Below, piece by piece: positions 1 through 6,879 of a stretch of DNA of 64,000 nucleotides. How positions within the stretch are numbered: position 1 is the stretch's first letter; every line of letters begins with the position of its first letter. A program made the translations under genes and the position numbers. Source of the stretch: a virus; IMG/VR virus record IMGVR_UViG_3300025087_000044, positions 35,114-99,113 of that record. The stretch is one strand, 5' to 3'. The notes below the pieces were generated by a model. The model searched no databases. It was not told the DNA's origin and saw only the letters and a program-made list of their open reading frames with translations.

Positions 1-75
1 GAAACAAAAACGCCCGAACGCCTGAACTTTTTGAAAGCGTTGAAAGCTAAGTGCGAGGAACTATTAAACTTGTAA
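1..75 (+). CDS. 3' end of an unidentified gene
   Basis: The window opens inside a reading frame whose last 24 residues end in KAKCEELLNL before TAA at 73-75. The start lies outside the window and too little remains to name it. A DnaA-box-like 9-mer and a promoter follow at once, so this is probably the last gene of an upstream transcription unit. Confidence 0.45.
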   Translation, partial: ETKTPERLNFLKALKAKCEELLNL

Positions 76-94
76 CTTTAGTCTTAAAACAGAC

Positions 95-103
95 TTATCC
101 ACA
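95..103 (+). promoter_or_regulatory. DnaA-box-type 9-mer TTATCCACA
   Basis: Perfect match to the bacterial DnaA box consensus TTATNCACA, 8 bp upstream of the -35 element at 112. The same 9-mer sits upstream of promoters at 6848, 12578, 16164 and 23369, and in reverse orientation before 47335. Confidence 0.5.
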
Positions 104-111
104 AAAACCTC

Positions 112-139
112 TTGCAATATCCGTTGAACGTGCTATACT
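112..139 (+). promoter_or_regulatory. sigma70-type promoter (TTGCAA-16-TATACT)
   Basis: TTGCAA at 112-117 and TATACT at 134-139 are 16 bp apart, with TGC before the -10. It stands in the gap between a gene end and the small gene at 164, so it probably drives the 164-1852 cluster and the structured RNA at 333-483. Confidence 0.55.
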
Positions 140-163
140 GGTTGTAGGAGATAACCAATTTAT

Positions 164-325
164 ATGATGACGCAAAAAGACATGATACGGCTTGCCCAGA
201 AGTCAGTAACGGCAAGACGGCGCAAGAACCGAATATACGCAATCAGCTTGAAGACCGGGCGGAGCGTACAGGAGCTGGTGAAGCTGGAGAATAAGGACGT
301 GGACATGATGTGGTGCAACCTTTAA
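164..325 (+). CDS. small basic protein, unknown
   Basis: 53 residues starting MMTQKDMIRLAQ, with a basic stretch TARRRKNR near residue 15 and no recognised domain. It is the first gene after the promoter at 112-139, with a GGAG-containing leader. The second ATG at 167 is an alternative start. A structured segment with no ORF follows its stop. Confidence 0.5.
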   Translation: MMTQKDMIRLAQKSVTARRRKNRIYAISLKTGRSVQELVKLENKDVDMMWCNL

Positions 326-332
326 AAAAATC

Positions 333-483
333 ACTGCTCTACTCCTATCGCAACCGCCACACCGCAATGATAGCAGGCGGAAGACAGGAAAGAGCGGTAA
401 GCTTAATCTCTGAATGAGCCAGATATGTGGAATAACTCCTAGCAGGGTGCGCTCCACATGTCTGGCGGATTAAGAGATTAAGC
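333..483 (+). ncRNA. structured RNA or leader of unknown class
   Basis: Stems visible by eye are GCTCT 336-340 with AGAGC 391-395, CCGCC 354-358 with GGCGG 376-380, an 11-bp stem GCTTAATCTCT 401-411 with 473-483, and inside it a 13-bp stem 419-431 with 453-465 containing one G-U pair. No ORF fits here. It lies between the small gene at 164 and the gene at 572, so it may be a stand-alone RNA or a cis-acting leader. No known family is recognised. Confidence 0.55.
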
Positions 484-571
484 AATATCAATAATCAATC
501 CTTTGGGTGGCAGGGGAGTCGGCGGTTAGTTGATTAGCCTCCTCTCCCGTTGCCCTAAGGACAGTAACAAT

Positions 572-823
572 ATGACAAAGAAAGAGTACATCGCCTTAGT
601 TGGCGACAGTCCAAGCTCGTTGTTTGGCGGCGATTGGAAGAACGAGCTGGCGGAGCTTGAAGACCTGGCAATACGAGATGGCGTAGCGAGACGGTGCGGA
701 TTAGTTCCTTGCGGGAAGAATTCCGAGGGTGAGCAGGAGTACATCGGCACGAAGCAAGAGTGGGACAGGTACGATGACGATAACGCTTCCGATGTGCTTT
801 ACGAGGAAGGAGCGGATAAATAA
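572..823 (+). CDS. hypothetical acidic protein
   Basis: 83 residues, start MTKKEYIALV at an ATG preceded by CTAAGGA, a fair Shine-Dalgarno sequence. The C-terminal third is acidic (DRYDDDNASD). No domain is recognised. It is followed two bases after the stop by the zinc-ribbon gene at 825, suggesting translation from one message. Confidence 0.6.
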   Translation: MTKKEYIALVGDSPSSLFGGDWKNELAELEDLAIRDGVARRCGLVPCGKNSEGEQEYIGTKQEWDRYDDDNASDVLYEEGADK

Positions 824-824
824 T

Positions 825-977
825 ATGTCCACCCATAGCGATTGGCAACGGTCGCAGTCCAATAGCAATTACGCCGAGTGCGAGGTGTGCGGCCGCCACC
901 TGCCAGCAGGAACTGTCTGTTACGGGAACGACGAAGGAGAATTTGTTTGTGAGAATTGCATGCCTGATAACGAATAA
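825..977 (+). CDS. small zinc-ribbon protein
   Basis: 50 residues with two CxxC knuckles (CEVCG and CENC) about 25 residues apart, typical of a single treble-clef or ribbon zinc fold. The start ATG follows the previous stop in a TAATATG context. It is one of two adjacent zinc-ribbon genes. Function unknown; nucleic acid or protein binding is possible. Confidence 0.55.
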   Translation: MSTHSDWQRSQSNSNYAECEVCGRHLPAGTVCYGNDEGEFVCENCMPDNE

Positions 978-981
978 CCAT

Positions 982-1221
982 ATGGATGACCAAAAAATAC
1001 TATGCCAACATTGCGGAACGGAAAAGGTATTCCACAACGGAGGAGTGCTTAACGGCAAAGGCTATCGGGCGTTCTTCTACTGCCCTGCATGCGAGATAGT
1101 TCAAAAGTACATGCCGATAGCACTAGGTGACAAGTGTCCTGTGTGTGGCGAGCCTGCTATATTGGGCAAGTATGGAGCGTACTGCAAGAATTGTTACATC
1201 AAGAATAAAACCAATAATTAA
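982..1221 (+). CDS. double zinc-ribbon protein
   Basis: 79 residues with four CxxC pairs (CQHC, CPAC, CPVC, CKNC), enough for two zinc ions. The first pair follows MDDQKIL. Such tandem ribbons in phages often resemble transcription-factor or topoisomerase zinc domains, but no specific family can be assigned. It lies 4 bp after the preceding zinc-ribbon gene. Confidence 0.6.
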   Translation: MDDQKILCQHCGTEKVFHNGGVLNGKGYRAFFYCPACEIVQKYMPIALGDKCPVCGEPAILGKYGAYCKNCYIKNKTNN

Positions 1222-1261
1222 GCCAATAGTCGCCAATTAGGCGCACGGCACAAAAAATAAT

Positions 1262-1852
1262 ATGGAAAACACATTCCTCCCAAGTACTTATGAGCCACCC
1301 GCGACCGAGAGCAAGTATTTGAAGATTGAGCAGGGCAAGACTAAGTTCCGAATCCTGTCGAACTCTATTCAAGGCTGGGTGGACTGGCAGGAAAAAGACG
1401 GCAAGCGAAAGCCTATCCGTACTCGAGAATGGCAACCTGCAATTGACCCCGAGCGTCCGTCAAAACATTTCTGGGCGTTCGCAGTGTGGGATTATGCCGC
1501 GCAATCCGTCAAAGTCATGGAGATAACGCAGAAGACCATTCAGCAGGCCATTCTAGAACTCTACAAGAGCGAGGATTGGGGCGACCCGAAAGGTTATGAC
1601 ATCGAGATAACACGTGAGGGCGAGAAAATGGAAACAAAGTACCACGTCATTCCGAAACCCCCGAAACCGCTTGACACTGTAGTGGCGGAAGCGAGAGACA
1701 GCATGAACGTTGACTTGGAACAGCTGTTTGTGGGAGGCGACCCGTTTGGTGAAGCCAGCCACAATGCCCCTGTGAGCCCCTACAATGCCCCAGGACGAAC
1801 GGAAGAGCCGTTACCTGAGGAATCGGTCACGGTGGCAGGAATTCCCTTCTAA
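1262..1852 (+). CDS. putative single-stranded DNA-binding protein
   Basis: 196 residues. The first 130 contain FRILSNSIQGW, a WxFxVWDY-like strand and VKVMEITQKTIQQAI followed by DWGDPKGYDIEI, an arrangement seen in phage OB-fold ssDNA-binding proteins. The C-terminal 40 residues are Pro/Glu-rich and disordered-looking and end in GIPF, resembling the IPF tip by which SSB recruits partners. It starts in an AATAATATG context. Assignment rests on overall pattern, not on a search; another OB-fold protein is possible. Confidence 0.6.
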   Translation: MENTFLPSTYEPPATESKYLKIEQGKTKFRILSNSIQGWVDWQEKDGKRKPIRTREWQPAIDPERPSKHFWAFAVWDYAAQSVKVMEITQKTIQQAILELYKSEDWGDPKGYDIEITREGEKMETKYHVIPKPPKPLDTVVAEARDSMNVDLEQLFVGGDPFGEASHNAPVSPYNAPGRTEEPLPEESVTVAGIPF

Positions 1853-1948
1853 ACGAAGTTTTAACTGCCCCTTTCCCGTTTTCGCAACTTTTATGCGACT
1901 GCACAATCAGTCCACCGGTGCGGAGACGGGGTGGGGCGGTATAATAAT

Positions 1949-2140
1949 ATGACCAACGATTTAATTTCAGAAACAATCAAAATAACAAAAGAAGAAACCG
2001 CGCTTAGTCCGCAAGAAGAATACGTTCTGGAACACGCTTTAAGATTTTTCGCCCAGAGAATAAGATACGACTTACTGGTCATTGCAGGCAAGGGCGAATA
2101 CGAAGACATGAGGCGTGAGGTGGAGAATTATTTTCAATAA
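1949..2140 (+). CDS. hypothetical helical protein
   Basis: 63 residues (MTNDLISETIKIT...), predicted mostly alpha-helical with LSPQEEYVLEHALRFFAQRI in the middle. The ATG lies in TAATAATATG, the start context common in this window. The next gene begins one base after its stop. No family recognised. Confidence 0.55.
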   Translation: MTNDLISETIKITKEETALSPQEEYVLEHALRFFAQRIRYDLLVIAGKGEYEDMRREVENYFQ

Positions 2141-2141
2141 T

Positions 2142-2603
2142 ATGCCAAAACTAAATGAATTTAAAGTAGGCGACAAAGTGAGACTTAATATTCCCGGAGA
2201 TAGTGATAATGGCAAAGAGGGTGTGGCTGGGTGCATTCATGATGATTGTTTGTACCTTGAATCAAATGAGTGGAATTTCAATGGCCTTCAATGCAAAGAA
2301 CACGGGTCTAAAAAATGTTGGATATGTGAAATTAATTCTAGTGGTGAAGTTAGTGCAAGTAGCAAGAATGGTGTTTTAGAACTAATTAACTCTAATATCA
2401 ACTTTATGAATCTCAAAGAAAAGTTCGTGCAAGTGTTTTTAAAAGAGCCTGAAAAATCTTTCCGCAAAGCGGAGATAACCAATGGAGATGGGATACTAAC
2501 AACTGACGGTCAAAGCGTCTTTCTTGGCTGGTTACTGAAAAAGCACGGTGATGAGTTTAAGACGGAAGTGGTTGATGAACTCTTGAAAGAAAAGGAGGCG
2601 TAA
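2142..2603 (+). CDS. hypothetical protein with SH3-like N-terminus
   Basis: 153 residues. The N-terminal part (FKVGDKVRLNIPGDS) looks like a KOW/SH3-type beta barrel opening, followed by a Cys-containing loop (CKEHGSKKCWIC) that could bind zinc. The C-terminal 60 residues (EPEKSFRKAEITNGDG) are helical. It may be two fused modules. Function unknown. Confidence 0.55.
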   Translation: MPKLNEFKVGDKVRLNIPGDSDNGKEGVAGCIHDDCLYLESNEWNFNGLQCKEHGSKKCWICEINSSGEVSASSKNGVLELINSNINFMNLKEKFVQVFLKEPEKSFRKAEITNGDGILTTDGQSVFLGWLLKKHGDEFKTEVVDELLKEKEA

Positions 2604-2604
2604 C

Positions 2605-2712
2605 ATGGCTATCAAGTTATCGTGGCAGGCGTGGCTGTTGCTCACAATGCAAGCCCGACTGGACTTGCTCTATGGCGAGTGCGCCGGGTACTGGACGCTT
2701 GACGTTATTTAA
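2605..2712 (+). CDS. small protein with strong ribosome binding site
   Basis: 35 residues (MAIKLSWQAWLLLTMQ...), with a hydrophobic first half that could be a short membrane segment. The start is supported by AAAGGAGGCG immediately upstream, one of the few strong Shine-Dalgarno sequences here. It begins 1 bp after the previous stop. Confidence 0.5.
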   Translation: MAIKLSWQAWLLLTMQARLDLLYGECAGYWTLDVI

Positions 2713-2721
2713 TCCTCACAC

Positions 2722-2741
2722 GCCCCTGTCATATCAGGGGC
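2722..2741. other. 7-bp inverted repeat
   Basis: GCCCCTG and CAGGGGC are separated by 6 bp just after the gene ending at 2712. An A-run, not a T-run, follows on the plus strand, so it lacks the usual layout of an intrinsic terminator. Confidence 0.4.
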
Positions 2742-2768
2742 TAAAAAAACTTTAACTGTACTAAACAT

Positions 2769-2858
2769 ATGAAAATCACAATCAAAGCGGAGCCAACCTG
2801 TGCAGAGCCGACCTGTGCAGAGCCAAAATTAAAATTGCGCAAAAAGCGGAGTTGTTAA
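2769..2858 (+). CDS. possible short peptide with internal repeat
   Basis: 29 residues beginning MKITIKAEPTCAEP and ending in basic KLRKKRSC. The CAEPT unit is encoded by a 15-bp direct repeat. No Shine-Dalgarno sequence and no known family. It may be spurious. Confidence 0.25.
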   Translation: MKITIKAEPTCAEPTCAEPKLKLRKKRSC

Positions 2859-2914
2859 AAACCTTAGGTATTATTATTGAGGAGTAAGAACTTAACTAAC
2901 TAACATAAAACAGT

Positions 2915-3373
2915 ATGCAAACAAAACAAGCAATTCAAGCAAGTGCGAATGTAGTGCGAATAACATCTATCTCTGCTGGCGATCTGTATAAAAGATTTGA
3001 CGAATCTTATGATGATAGGGTTTATTACGGAATTGTCAAAAAAGTCCATAATGACGGAGAAAAAACGGTAATTGAGGCAGTAGAATACAGATATTCATGG
3101 AACTCCTTGGAAGTGGATTATAAAATTATTAGAGGAGAAAAAGACTTTACTATTTTCCCCGCCACACAAGAAGAATTTAATCTTGAATTGGGTAAGGCAA
3201 AAAAGAAAAAAATTCAAGAAATAAAAGAATCAGAAGAAAAGATAGAAGAAAACAAAAAAGTCTTAGAAGAAATCAGCAAAATGGAATCGGGAGAACTAAT
3301 GGCAGGCCTAAAAAGCGTTAGCTATGCAGAATTAACGCAAGAACAATATAACGAAAGAATGCTTTTGAAATAA
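2915..3373 (+). CDS. hypothetical protein with C-terminal coiled coil
   Basis: 152 residues. Residues 15-90 look like a mixed alpha/beta domain (VVRITSISAGDLYKRF...). Residues 95-130 are a Lys/Glu-rich heptad-like stretch (KKKKIQEIKESEEKIEENKK) expected to form a coiled coil. The leader carries repeats of CTAA. Function unknown. Confidence 0.6.
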   Translation: MQTKQAIQASANVVRITSISAGDLYKRFDESYDDRVYYGIVKKVHNDGEKTVIEAVEYRYSWNSLEVDYKIIRGEKDFTIFPATQEEFNLELGKAKKKKIQEIKESEEKIEENKKVLEEISKMESGELMAGLKSVSYAELTQEQYNERMLLK

Positions 3374-3392
3374 CTAAATAATATAAAAAAGT

Positions 3393-3746
3393 ATGAATGA
3401 AGAACTAACAGTCAATGGAATTGAGTATGTTCCCAAGAGTTCAGTTGCGGAGAAGTTTGAAGGTTTGAAATATGTAATAGCAAGAACTTATTCGGCAGGC
3501 GTTTTTGCTGGATATTTAAAGAGTAGGAACGGCCTAGAAGGAGTTTTACTGAAGGCTCGCAGATTGTGGTATTGGGCTGGAGCGGCCAGTCTGTCTCAAT
3601 TGGCAATGGAAGGAACTTCGAAACCGACAGAATGTAAATTTCCGTGCGAAGTGGACGCAATCGAATTGACGCAGATTATTGAAATTTTGGATGTAACAAA
3701 AAAAGCTCAAGACTCAATTAACGCCGTAAAAATATGGAAAGAATAA
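3393..3746 (+). CDS. DUF6948-like protein
   Basis: 117 residues. The stretch YVIARTYSAGVFAGYL, the RRLWYWAGAASLSQLA core and the CKFP motif match what I recall of the phage DUF6948 family, whose function is unknown. In phage genomes this family is often followed by a Gly/Tyr/Ser-rich repeat gene, as here. The next gene overlaps its 3' end by 13 bp. The name rests on recall of the motif. Confidence 0.7.
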   Translation: MNEELTVNGIEYVPKSSVAEKFEGLKYVIARTYSAGVFAGYLKSRNGLEGVLLKARRLWYWAGAASLSQLAMEGTSKPTECKFPCEVDAIELTQIIEILDVTKKAQDSINAVKIWKE

Positions 3747-4021
3747 ATGACGGTTCCGGTTCCGGTTCCGGTGACGGTTACGGTTACGGTGACGGTGACG
3801 GTGACGGTTCCGGTTACGGTTACGGTGCCGGAACCGGTTCCGGTTCCGGTTACGGTGACGGTTACGGTGACGGTTCCGGTGACGGTTACGGTTACGGGGA
3901 CGATGACGGTTACGGTGACGGTTACGGTGACGGTTCCGGTTACGGTTACGGTGACGGTGACGGTGACGGTTCCGGTGACGGTGACGGTTCCGGTGACGGT
4001 TACGATTCCGGTAACGGTTAA
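3734..4021 (+). CDS. Gly/Tyr/Asp/Ser repeat protein
   Basis: 95 residues. After MERIND nearly every second residue is Gly, alternating with Ser, Asp or Tyr (GSGDGYGYGDG pattern), so it is low complexity with no folded domain expected. It overlaps the DUF6948-like gene by 13 bp. Because the DNA is a hexamer-like repeat, all six frames are poor in stops, so only the frame and the gene pairing support it as coding. Confidence 0.55.
   Translation: MERINDGSGSGSGDGYGYGDGDGDGSGYGYGAGTGSGSGYGDGYGDGSGDGYGYGDDDGYGDGYGDGSGYGYGDGDGDGSGDGDGSGDGYDSGNG
3752..4018. repeat. tandem GGTNNC hexamer-type repeat
   Basis: About 265 bp built almost entirely from GGTTCC, GGTTAC and GGTGAC half-units, giving an internal array that could expand or contract by slippage. 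It encodes the Gly-rich protein at 3734. Confidence 0.85.
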
Positions 4022-4068
4022 AATCCAGACCTGTTGGCGGAGCAGGCCAAAACCGCCTGATTAAATTT

Positions 4069-4230
4069 ATGAAACTTAAAACACATATCCCCTCACTGGT
4101 TTGTGCCGCGTTCTCGGCAGTAACCACTGGCAGCATGCTTGCGTATAACGTACCGCTTTGGTTAATAATCCCGATCGCTCTAGTGGGTTCTTTGTCTGTT
4201 GGTGTCGTAATGCTCATTATACTTGACTAG
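4069..4230 (+). CDS. small membrane protein
   Basis: 53 residues with two hydrophobic stretches: about 10-25 (VCAAFSAVTTGSML) and 30-50 (PLWLIIPIALVGSLSVGVVMLIIL). Probably a two-segment inner-membrane protein. It ends in TAG, showing that amber is a normal stop in this genome. Function unknown. About 155 bp after it hold no convincing gene. Confidence 0.55.
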   Translation: MKLKTHIPSLVCAAFSAVTTGSMLAYNVPLWLIIPIALVGSLSVGVVMLIILD

Positions 4231-4385
4231 CCCACCTTCATGCCGCAAACTTGGAGGCCGGGGGAGAGGAAATTAACTCGATTCCTCAACAGCCTGCAAA
4301 ATAACTTTACTCTACAGAACTGGCTCCTACCAACAAACAACAATGTCCAAACAATTCCTTGCACCACCACATTGAATAAAAAAAT

Positions 4386-4667
4386 ATGATTAAATTGAAA
4401 ATTGAATTTTTTGATAGAGTTTCACAAAGTGGAGAAACTGGATTTAGAAGCGCGGAAATTCAAATTCCAGATGAGGCAATGTTACTTTCTAACAAGCCAA
4501 CCTTTAATGGAGAAATTTCAAACGAACGCCATCAATTTGTTATGGATGAACTCGAAAGAATAGTTAATGAAACAGAGGGTGTCAATTATGGAGAAATTAG
4601 TGAGATTGAAAGCGATATCCCAATTAGACAAAGATTTGTAATTATAACATGTCGAAAAATTCAATAA
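4386..4667 (+). CDS. hypothetical protein
   Basis: 93 residues (MIKLKIEFFDRVS...), alternating beta-type stretches and an acidic helix (VMDELERIVNE). No family recognised. The following gene begins inside its last codons. Confidence 0.5.
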   Translation: MIKLKIEFFDRVSQSGETGFRSAEIQIPDEAMLLSNKPTFNGEISNERHQFVMDELERIVNETEGVNYGEISEIESDIPIRQRFVIITCRKIQ

Positions 4668-4840
4668 TAAAAAATCCTATGACACTTTCAGAATTAAAAA
4701 AACACTTGGAGGTGATACGTCTAAGAAATGGCGTTGATTCAGACAGAGACCATCAGGAAGTTGATGATATGCTTATCGGTTATATAAACGATGGCGAGGT
4801 AACTGAGTTGTTTGATTCAATTGAAAAGTGGTATTCCTGA
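4649..4840 (+). CDS. hypothetical small protein
   Basis: 63 residues from the ATG at 4649, or 53 from the ATG at 4679 (MTLSELKKHLEVIR), which avoids the overlap and is equally likely. The protein is acidic and helical, with no recognised domain. Confidence 0.45.
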   Translation: MSKNSIIKNPMTLSELKKHLEVIRLRNGVDSDRDHQEVDDMLIGYINDGEVTELFDSIEKWYS

Positions 4841-4878
4841 CCTAATAATAATTGGAAAATAAATTAAAATAAAATCTT

Positions 4879-4953
4879 ATGAGTAAATTCAAAGCGGGAA
4901 TGATTATCGAGAACGCTGACGAGGGTTCGACTCCCTCAGTTGACTTGCACTAA
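4879..4953 (+). pseudogene. truncated duplicate of the gene at 5132
   Basis: The first 13 codons (MSKFKAGMIIENA) nearly repeat the start of the 5132 gene (MSKFKAGMIIKNA) at DNA level, then the reading frame runs into a tRNA T-arm sequence and stops at TAA 4951. It looks like a recombination scar rather than a working gene. Confidence 0.6.
4919..4945 (+). pseudogene. tRNA 3'-end remnant
   Basis: GAGGGTTCGACTCCCTC at 4921-4937 is a perfect T-arm (5-bp stem, TTCGA loop), and AGTTGAC follows as an acceptor 3' strand would. No matching GTCAACT or anticodon arm lies upstream, so only the 3' part of a tRNA is present. Confidence 0.55.
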
Positions 4954-4971
4954 ATTTAATAGGAGAATAGT

Positions 4972-5130
4972 ATGACCGAAGAGCAAGAGTTTTTAGACAA
5001 AGAAATCCAAGTCTGCAATGACGAGATGGATAAGGCCATCAAGACCAGTTCCGCGGCGCAAGACGTATTGAAGTTCTACGCCCGGCGCAAAGAGTTTTTA
5101 ACTAAGATACTAAATTTAATAGGAGAATAA
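4972..5130 (+). CDS. hypothetical small helical protein
   Basis: 52 residues (MTEEQEFLDKEIQVCN...), helical and charged. The leader CTAAATTTAATAGGAGAATA before its ATG is repeated almost exactly at its own 3' end, where it encodes KILNLIGE and serves as the ribosome binding region of the next gene. This supports a tandem duplication of the leader. Confidence 0.5.
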   Translation: MTEEQEFLDKEIQVCNDEMDKAIKTSSAAQDVLKFYARRKEFLTKILNLIGE

Positions 5131-5131
5131 T

Positions 5132-5506
5132 ATGTCAAAATTCAAAGCGGGAATGATAATCAAGAACGCTGCAGGTAAGCGCAAGATACTCGGCCAGTGC
5201 GGTGAAGTGTTCTTTATTAGCGAGGAAGATGATTTTGAAACAGCAGTATCCGAGATATACACAGAAGAAGAATTGCTGAAAGTTAATTTTAAACCCGTCG
5301 AAGAGCCGTGGAAACCTGAGAAGAACAGAGAATATATTTTTCTTGACCTCGCTGGAGAACACGCTTCTACGATTTGGATAAATGGCAAAAGCGACAATTA
5401 TCTCCTCTCCATCGGCAACGTCTTTCCACCCGAGAACAACGAAGAACTCATTGCCGAGTACAAGCGCAAGTTGCAGGAGATGTTTAAGCCAGAGTCTTAC
5501 AAGTAA
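5132..5506 (+). CDS. hypothetical protein (parent of the 4879 fragment)
   Basis: 124 residues, opening MSKFKAGMIIKNAAGKRKIL, a short KOW-like beta start, then an acidic region and a C-terminal helix (EELIAEYKRKLQEMF). AGGAG lies 8 bp before the ATG. Its 5' end is duplicated 250 bp upstream. Function unknown. Confidence 0.6.
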   Translation: MSKFKAGMIIKNAAGKRKILGQCGEVFFISEEDDFETAVSEIYTEEELLKVNFKPVEEPWKPEKNREYIFLDLAGEHASTIWINGKSDNYLLSIGNVFPPENNEELIAEYKRKLQEMFKPESYK

Positions 5507-5514
5507 AAAATAAT

Positions 5515-5703
5515 ATGGAAAAAACATTTTGCGATATTTGCGGGGTGGAGATGAAGAAGCTAAACTATTACATTTACCGGCTAATGCACGAAAAACCGGG
5601 ACTTGATATGTGCGATTTTGCCGTGTCAAGCCATCTGGATGTCTGCCAAGATTGCTGTGAAAAATTCATTACAAAAGAAAACCGCGTTAATCAAGGGAAA
5701 TAA
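5515..5703 (+). CDS. small zinc-binding protein
   Basis: 62 residues with CDICG at the N-terminus and CQDCC near the C-terminus, a likely single zinc site. The last ten residues TKENRVNQGK recur at the end of the next, otherwise different protein. The start lies in AAATAATATG. Confidence 0.55.
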   Translation: MEKTFCDICGVEMKKLNYYIYRLMHEKPGLDMCDFAVSSHLDVCQDCCEKFITKENRVNQGK

Positions 5704-5708
5704 AAAAT

Positions 5709-5891
5709 ATGAAAAAAGGCCAACAATTGGCGTGTATATTGCGAGAACTTGCAGAAAACATTGCCATAATCAGAGACAAGGGGACTGATTGGAGCGAATG
5801 TATGTTTGATGATATCGAAGAAGTTTGTCGTGAGTTTGACAAAAGCGATAAATTCACAACCAAAGAGAATCGAGTTAATCAAGGGAAATGA
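5709..5891 (+). CDS. hypothetical small helical protein
   Basis: 60 residues, helical (QQLACILRELAENIAIIRD). It ends in the same TKENRVNQGK tail as the preceding gene, encoded by near-identical DNA. Its stop overlaps the ATGA start of the next gene, implying translational coupling. Confidence 0.5.
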   Translation: MKKGQQLACILRELAENIAIIRDKGTDWSECMFDDIEEVCREFDKSDKFTTKENRVNQGK

Positions 5892-6118
5892 TTATGACAA
5901 TATCAGATAAAGAATTGGGGGAAAAGCTTCTCAAGTGGATTAGGCGGTATCATCAATATTGCCATAAAGTTATGGTTGAGTTGCCCGATGGAAACATTAC
6001 AACGCAATACAAAGAAGGCGACCTTATGATATGCAAAGCTTGTAAAGATGAGATAGCTTTACTAGAAGAAGAAATAAACAAAAGAAATAAAAAGATAATT
6101 AAAAATAGACTTGTATGA
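5888..6118 (+). CDS. hypothetical protein with CxxC
   Basis: 76 residues from 5888, or 74 from the ATG at 5894. The middle contains MICKACKDE, a CxxC knuckle, followed by a charged helix (EEEINKRNKK). No family recognised. It is coupled to the previous gene through an ATGA overlap. Confidence 0.5.
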   Translation: MIMTISDKELGEKLLKWIRRYHQYCHKVMVELPDGNITTQYKEGDLMICKACKDEIALLEEEINKRNKKIIKNRLV

Positions 6119-6309
6119 AAACTGTCAAGTGTAAAAACTGTTATGATAAAAGTTTCGCCAGCGTTTATTAAGCTGACAGTTATGCCATGCCTGATTTTTA
6201 CGGCGATAAAAAATACCGAGTCCAAAAAGTGGGAATAAGAATTAAATACTGCACTTGCCTAAAAGGCAAACGCATGAAAGCTTATGACAAACAAATTAAA
6301 AAAAGATAA
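6115..6309 (+). pseudogene. possible frameshifted zinc-ribbon gene
   Basis: An 18-residue frame at 6115-6171 (MKTVKCKNCYDKSF) and a 40-residue frame at 6187-6309 (MPDFYGDKKYRV...YCTC) each carry half of a CxxC...CxC zinc site. Together they look like one small zinc-ribbon protein broken by a frame change. They could instead be two independent short peptides. Confidence 0.3.
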
Positions 6310-6637
6310 ATTCCTAAAAGCATGGCGATATCTTGAAAGTCTTAAATACTTTAATCCGCCCGAGATAGCTGGACTTTTCGGATTCGGCAATTTCGATATA
6401 ATGGTCAGCAGTGAGACGACCCCAAAAGGAACCAATGTTTACGTTGAATTGAACACGGGCAGTTGGAACGAGAAGTATAGTTGCTTTTCTCACGATTACA
6501 GACTAGACGTTTCATGTCCTACATTCGAGGATGCCATAATCGAGCTTGCCAAGAAATGCAAAAAGTTAGGCCGCAAGCTTAATCATTCAGTAAGCGAGAC
6601 GATAAAGTTCAAGAAAATAAAACATCTCCTAAAATGA
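6284..6637 (+). CDS. hypothetical protein
   Basis: 117 residues (MTNKLKKDKFLKAWRYLESL...), with a beta-rich middle (VYVELNTGSW) and a basic C-terminal helix. No domain recognised. It overlaps the next start as ATGA. Confidence 0.55.
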   Translation: MTNKLKKDKFLKAWRYLESLKYFNPPEIAGLFGFGNFDIMVSSETTPKGTNVYVELNTGSWNEKYSCFSHDYRLDVSCPTFEDAIIELAKKCKKLGRKLNHSVSETIKFKKIKHLLK

Positions 6638-6834
6638 GTTACGAATATCAAATGGTTCTCCTCGACGTTAAAGTTGAGGCGATAAACCAGAGGCGCGATA
6701 AGTTACTGAGAGGTGGAATCAGTTACGATAAATTGTGGTTGGATTTTAATCTTGAAAAGCTATATATCGAGGCAGAGCAAATCATACTAAAATTAAAGCA
6801 AATTACCACTTATCCACACAATTTCCAAAAATGA
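6634..6834 (+). CDS. hypothetical helical protein
   Basis: 66 residues, helical and charged, coupled to the gene before it by a 4-bp overlap. Its last codons contain a perfect TTATCCACA box (6810-6818) just before the promoter at 6848. It is the last gene before a 600-bp segment with no long ORF. Confidence 0.5.
   Translation: MSYEYQMVLLDVKVEAINQRRDKLLRGGISYDKLWLDFNLEKLYIEAEQIILKLKQITTYPHNFQK
6810..6818 (+). promoter_or_regulatory. DnaA-box-type 9-mer TTATCCACA
   Basis: Perfect TTATNCACA match inside the end of the 6634 gene, 29 bp before the -35 element at 6848. Confidence 0.4.
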
Positions 6835-6847
6835 CTTAAACAACCCC

Positions 6848-6875
6848 TTTACAAATCTATTCAATCTGCTACAAT
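6848..6875 (+). promoter_or_regulatory. sigma70-type promoter of the 6880-7280 RNA
   Basis: TTTACA 6848-6853, 16-bp spacer, TACAAT 6870-6875, with TGC before the -10 as in the other promoters here. It has the CCCC flank shared with promoters at 12578 and 16164. Transcription would begin near 6880, exactly where the first stem of the structured RNA begins. Confidence 0.6.
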
Positions 6876-6879
6876 TTAA

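Noticed and set aside
2722-2760. GC-rich hairpin as a terminator
   Set aside because: An A-run rather than a T-run follows on the plus strand, so it is kept only as an inverted repeat.
3714-4217. Long minus-strand frame made of alternating Arg, Asn and His residues
   Set aside because: It is the mirror of the GGTNNC repeat, which has no stops in any frame. The plus frame pairs with DUF6948 and has the better context.
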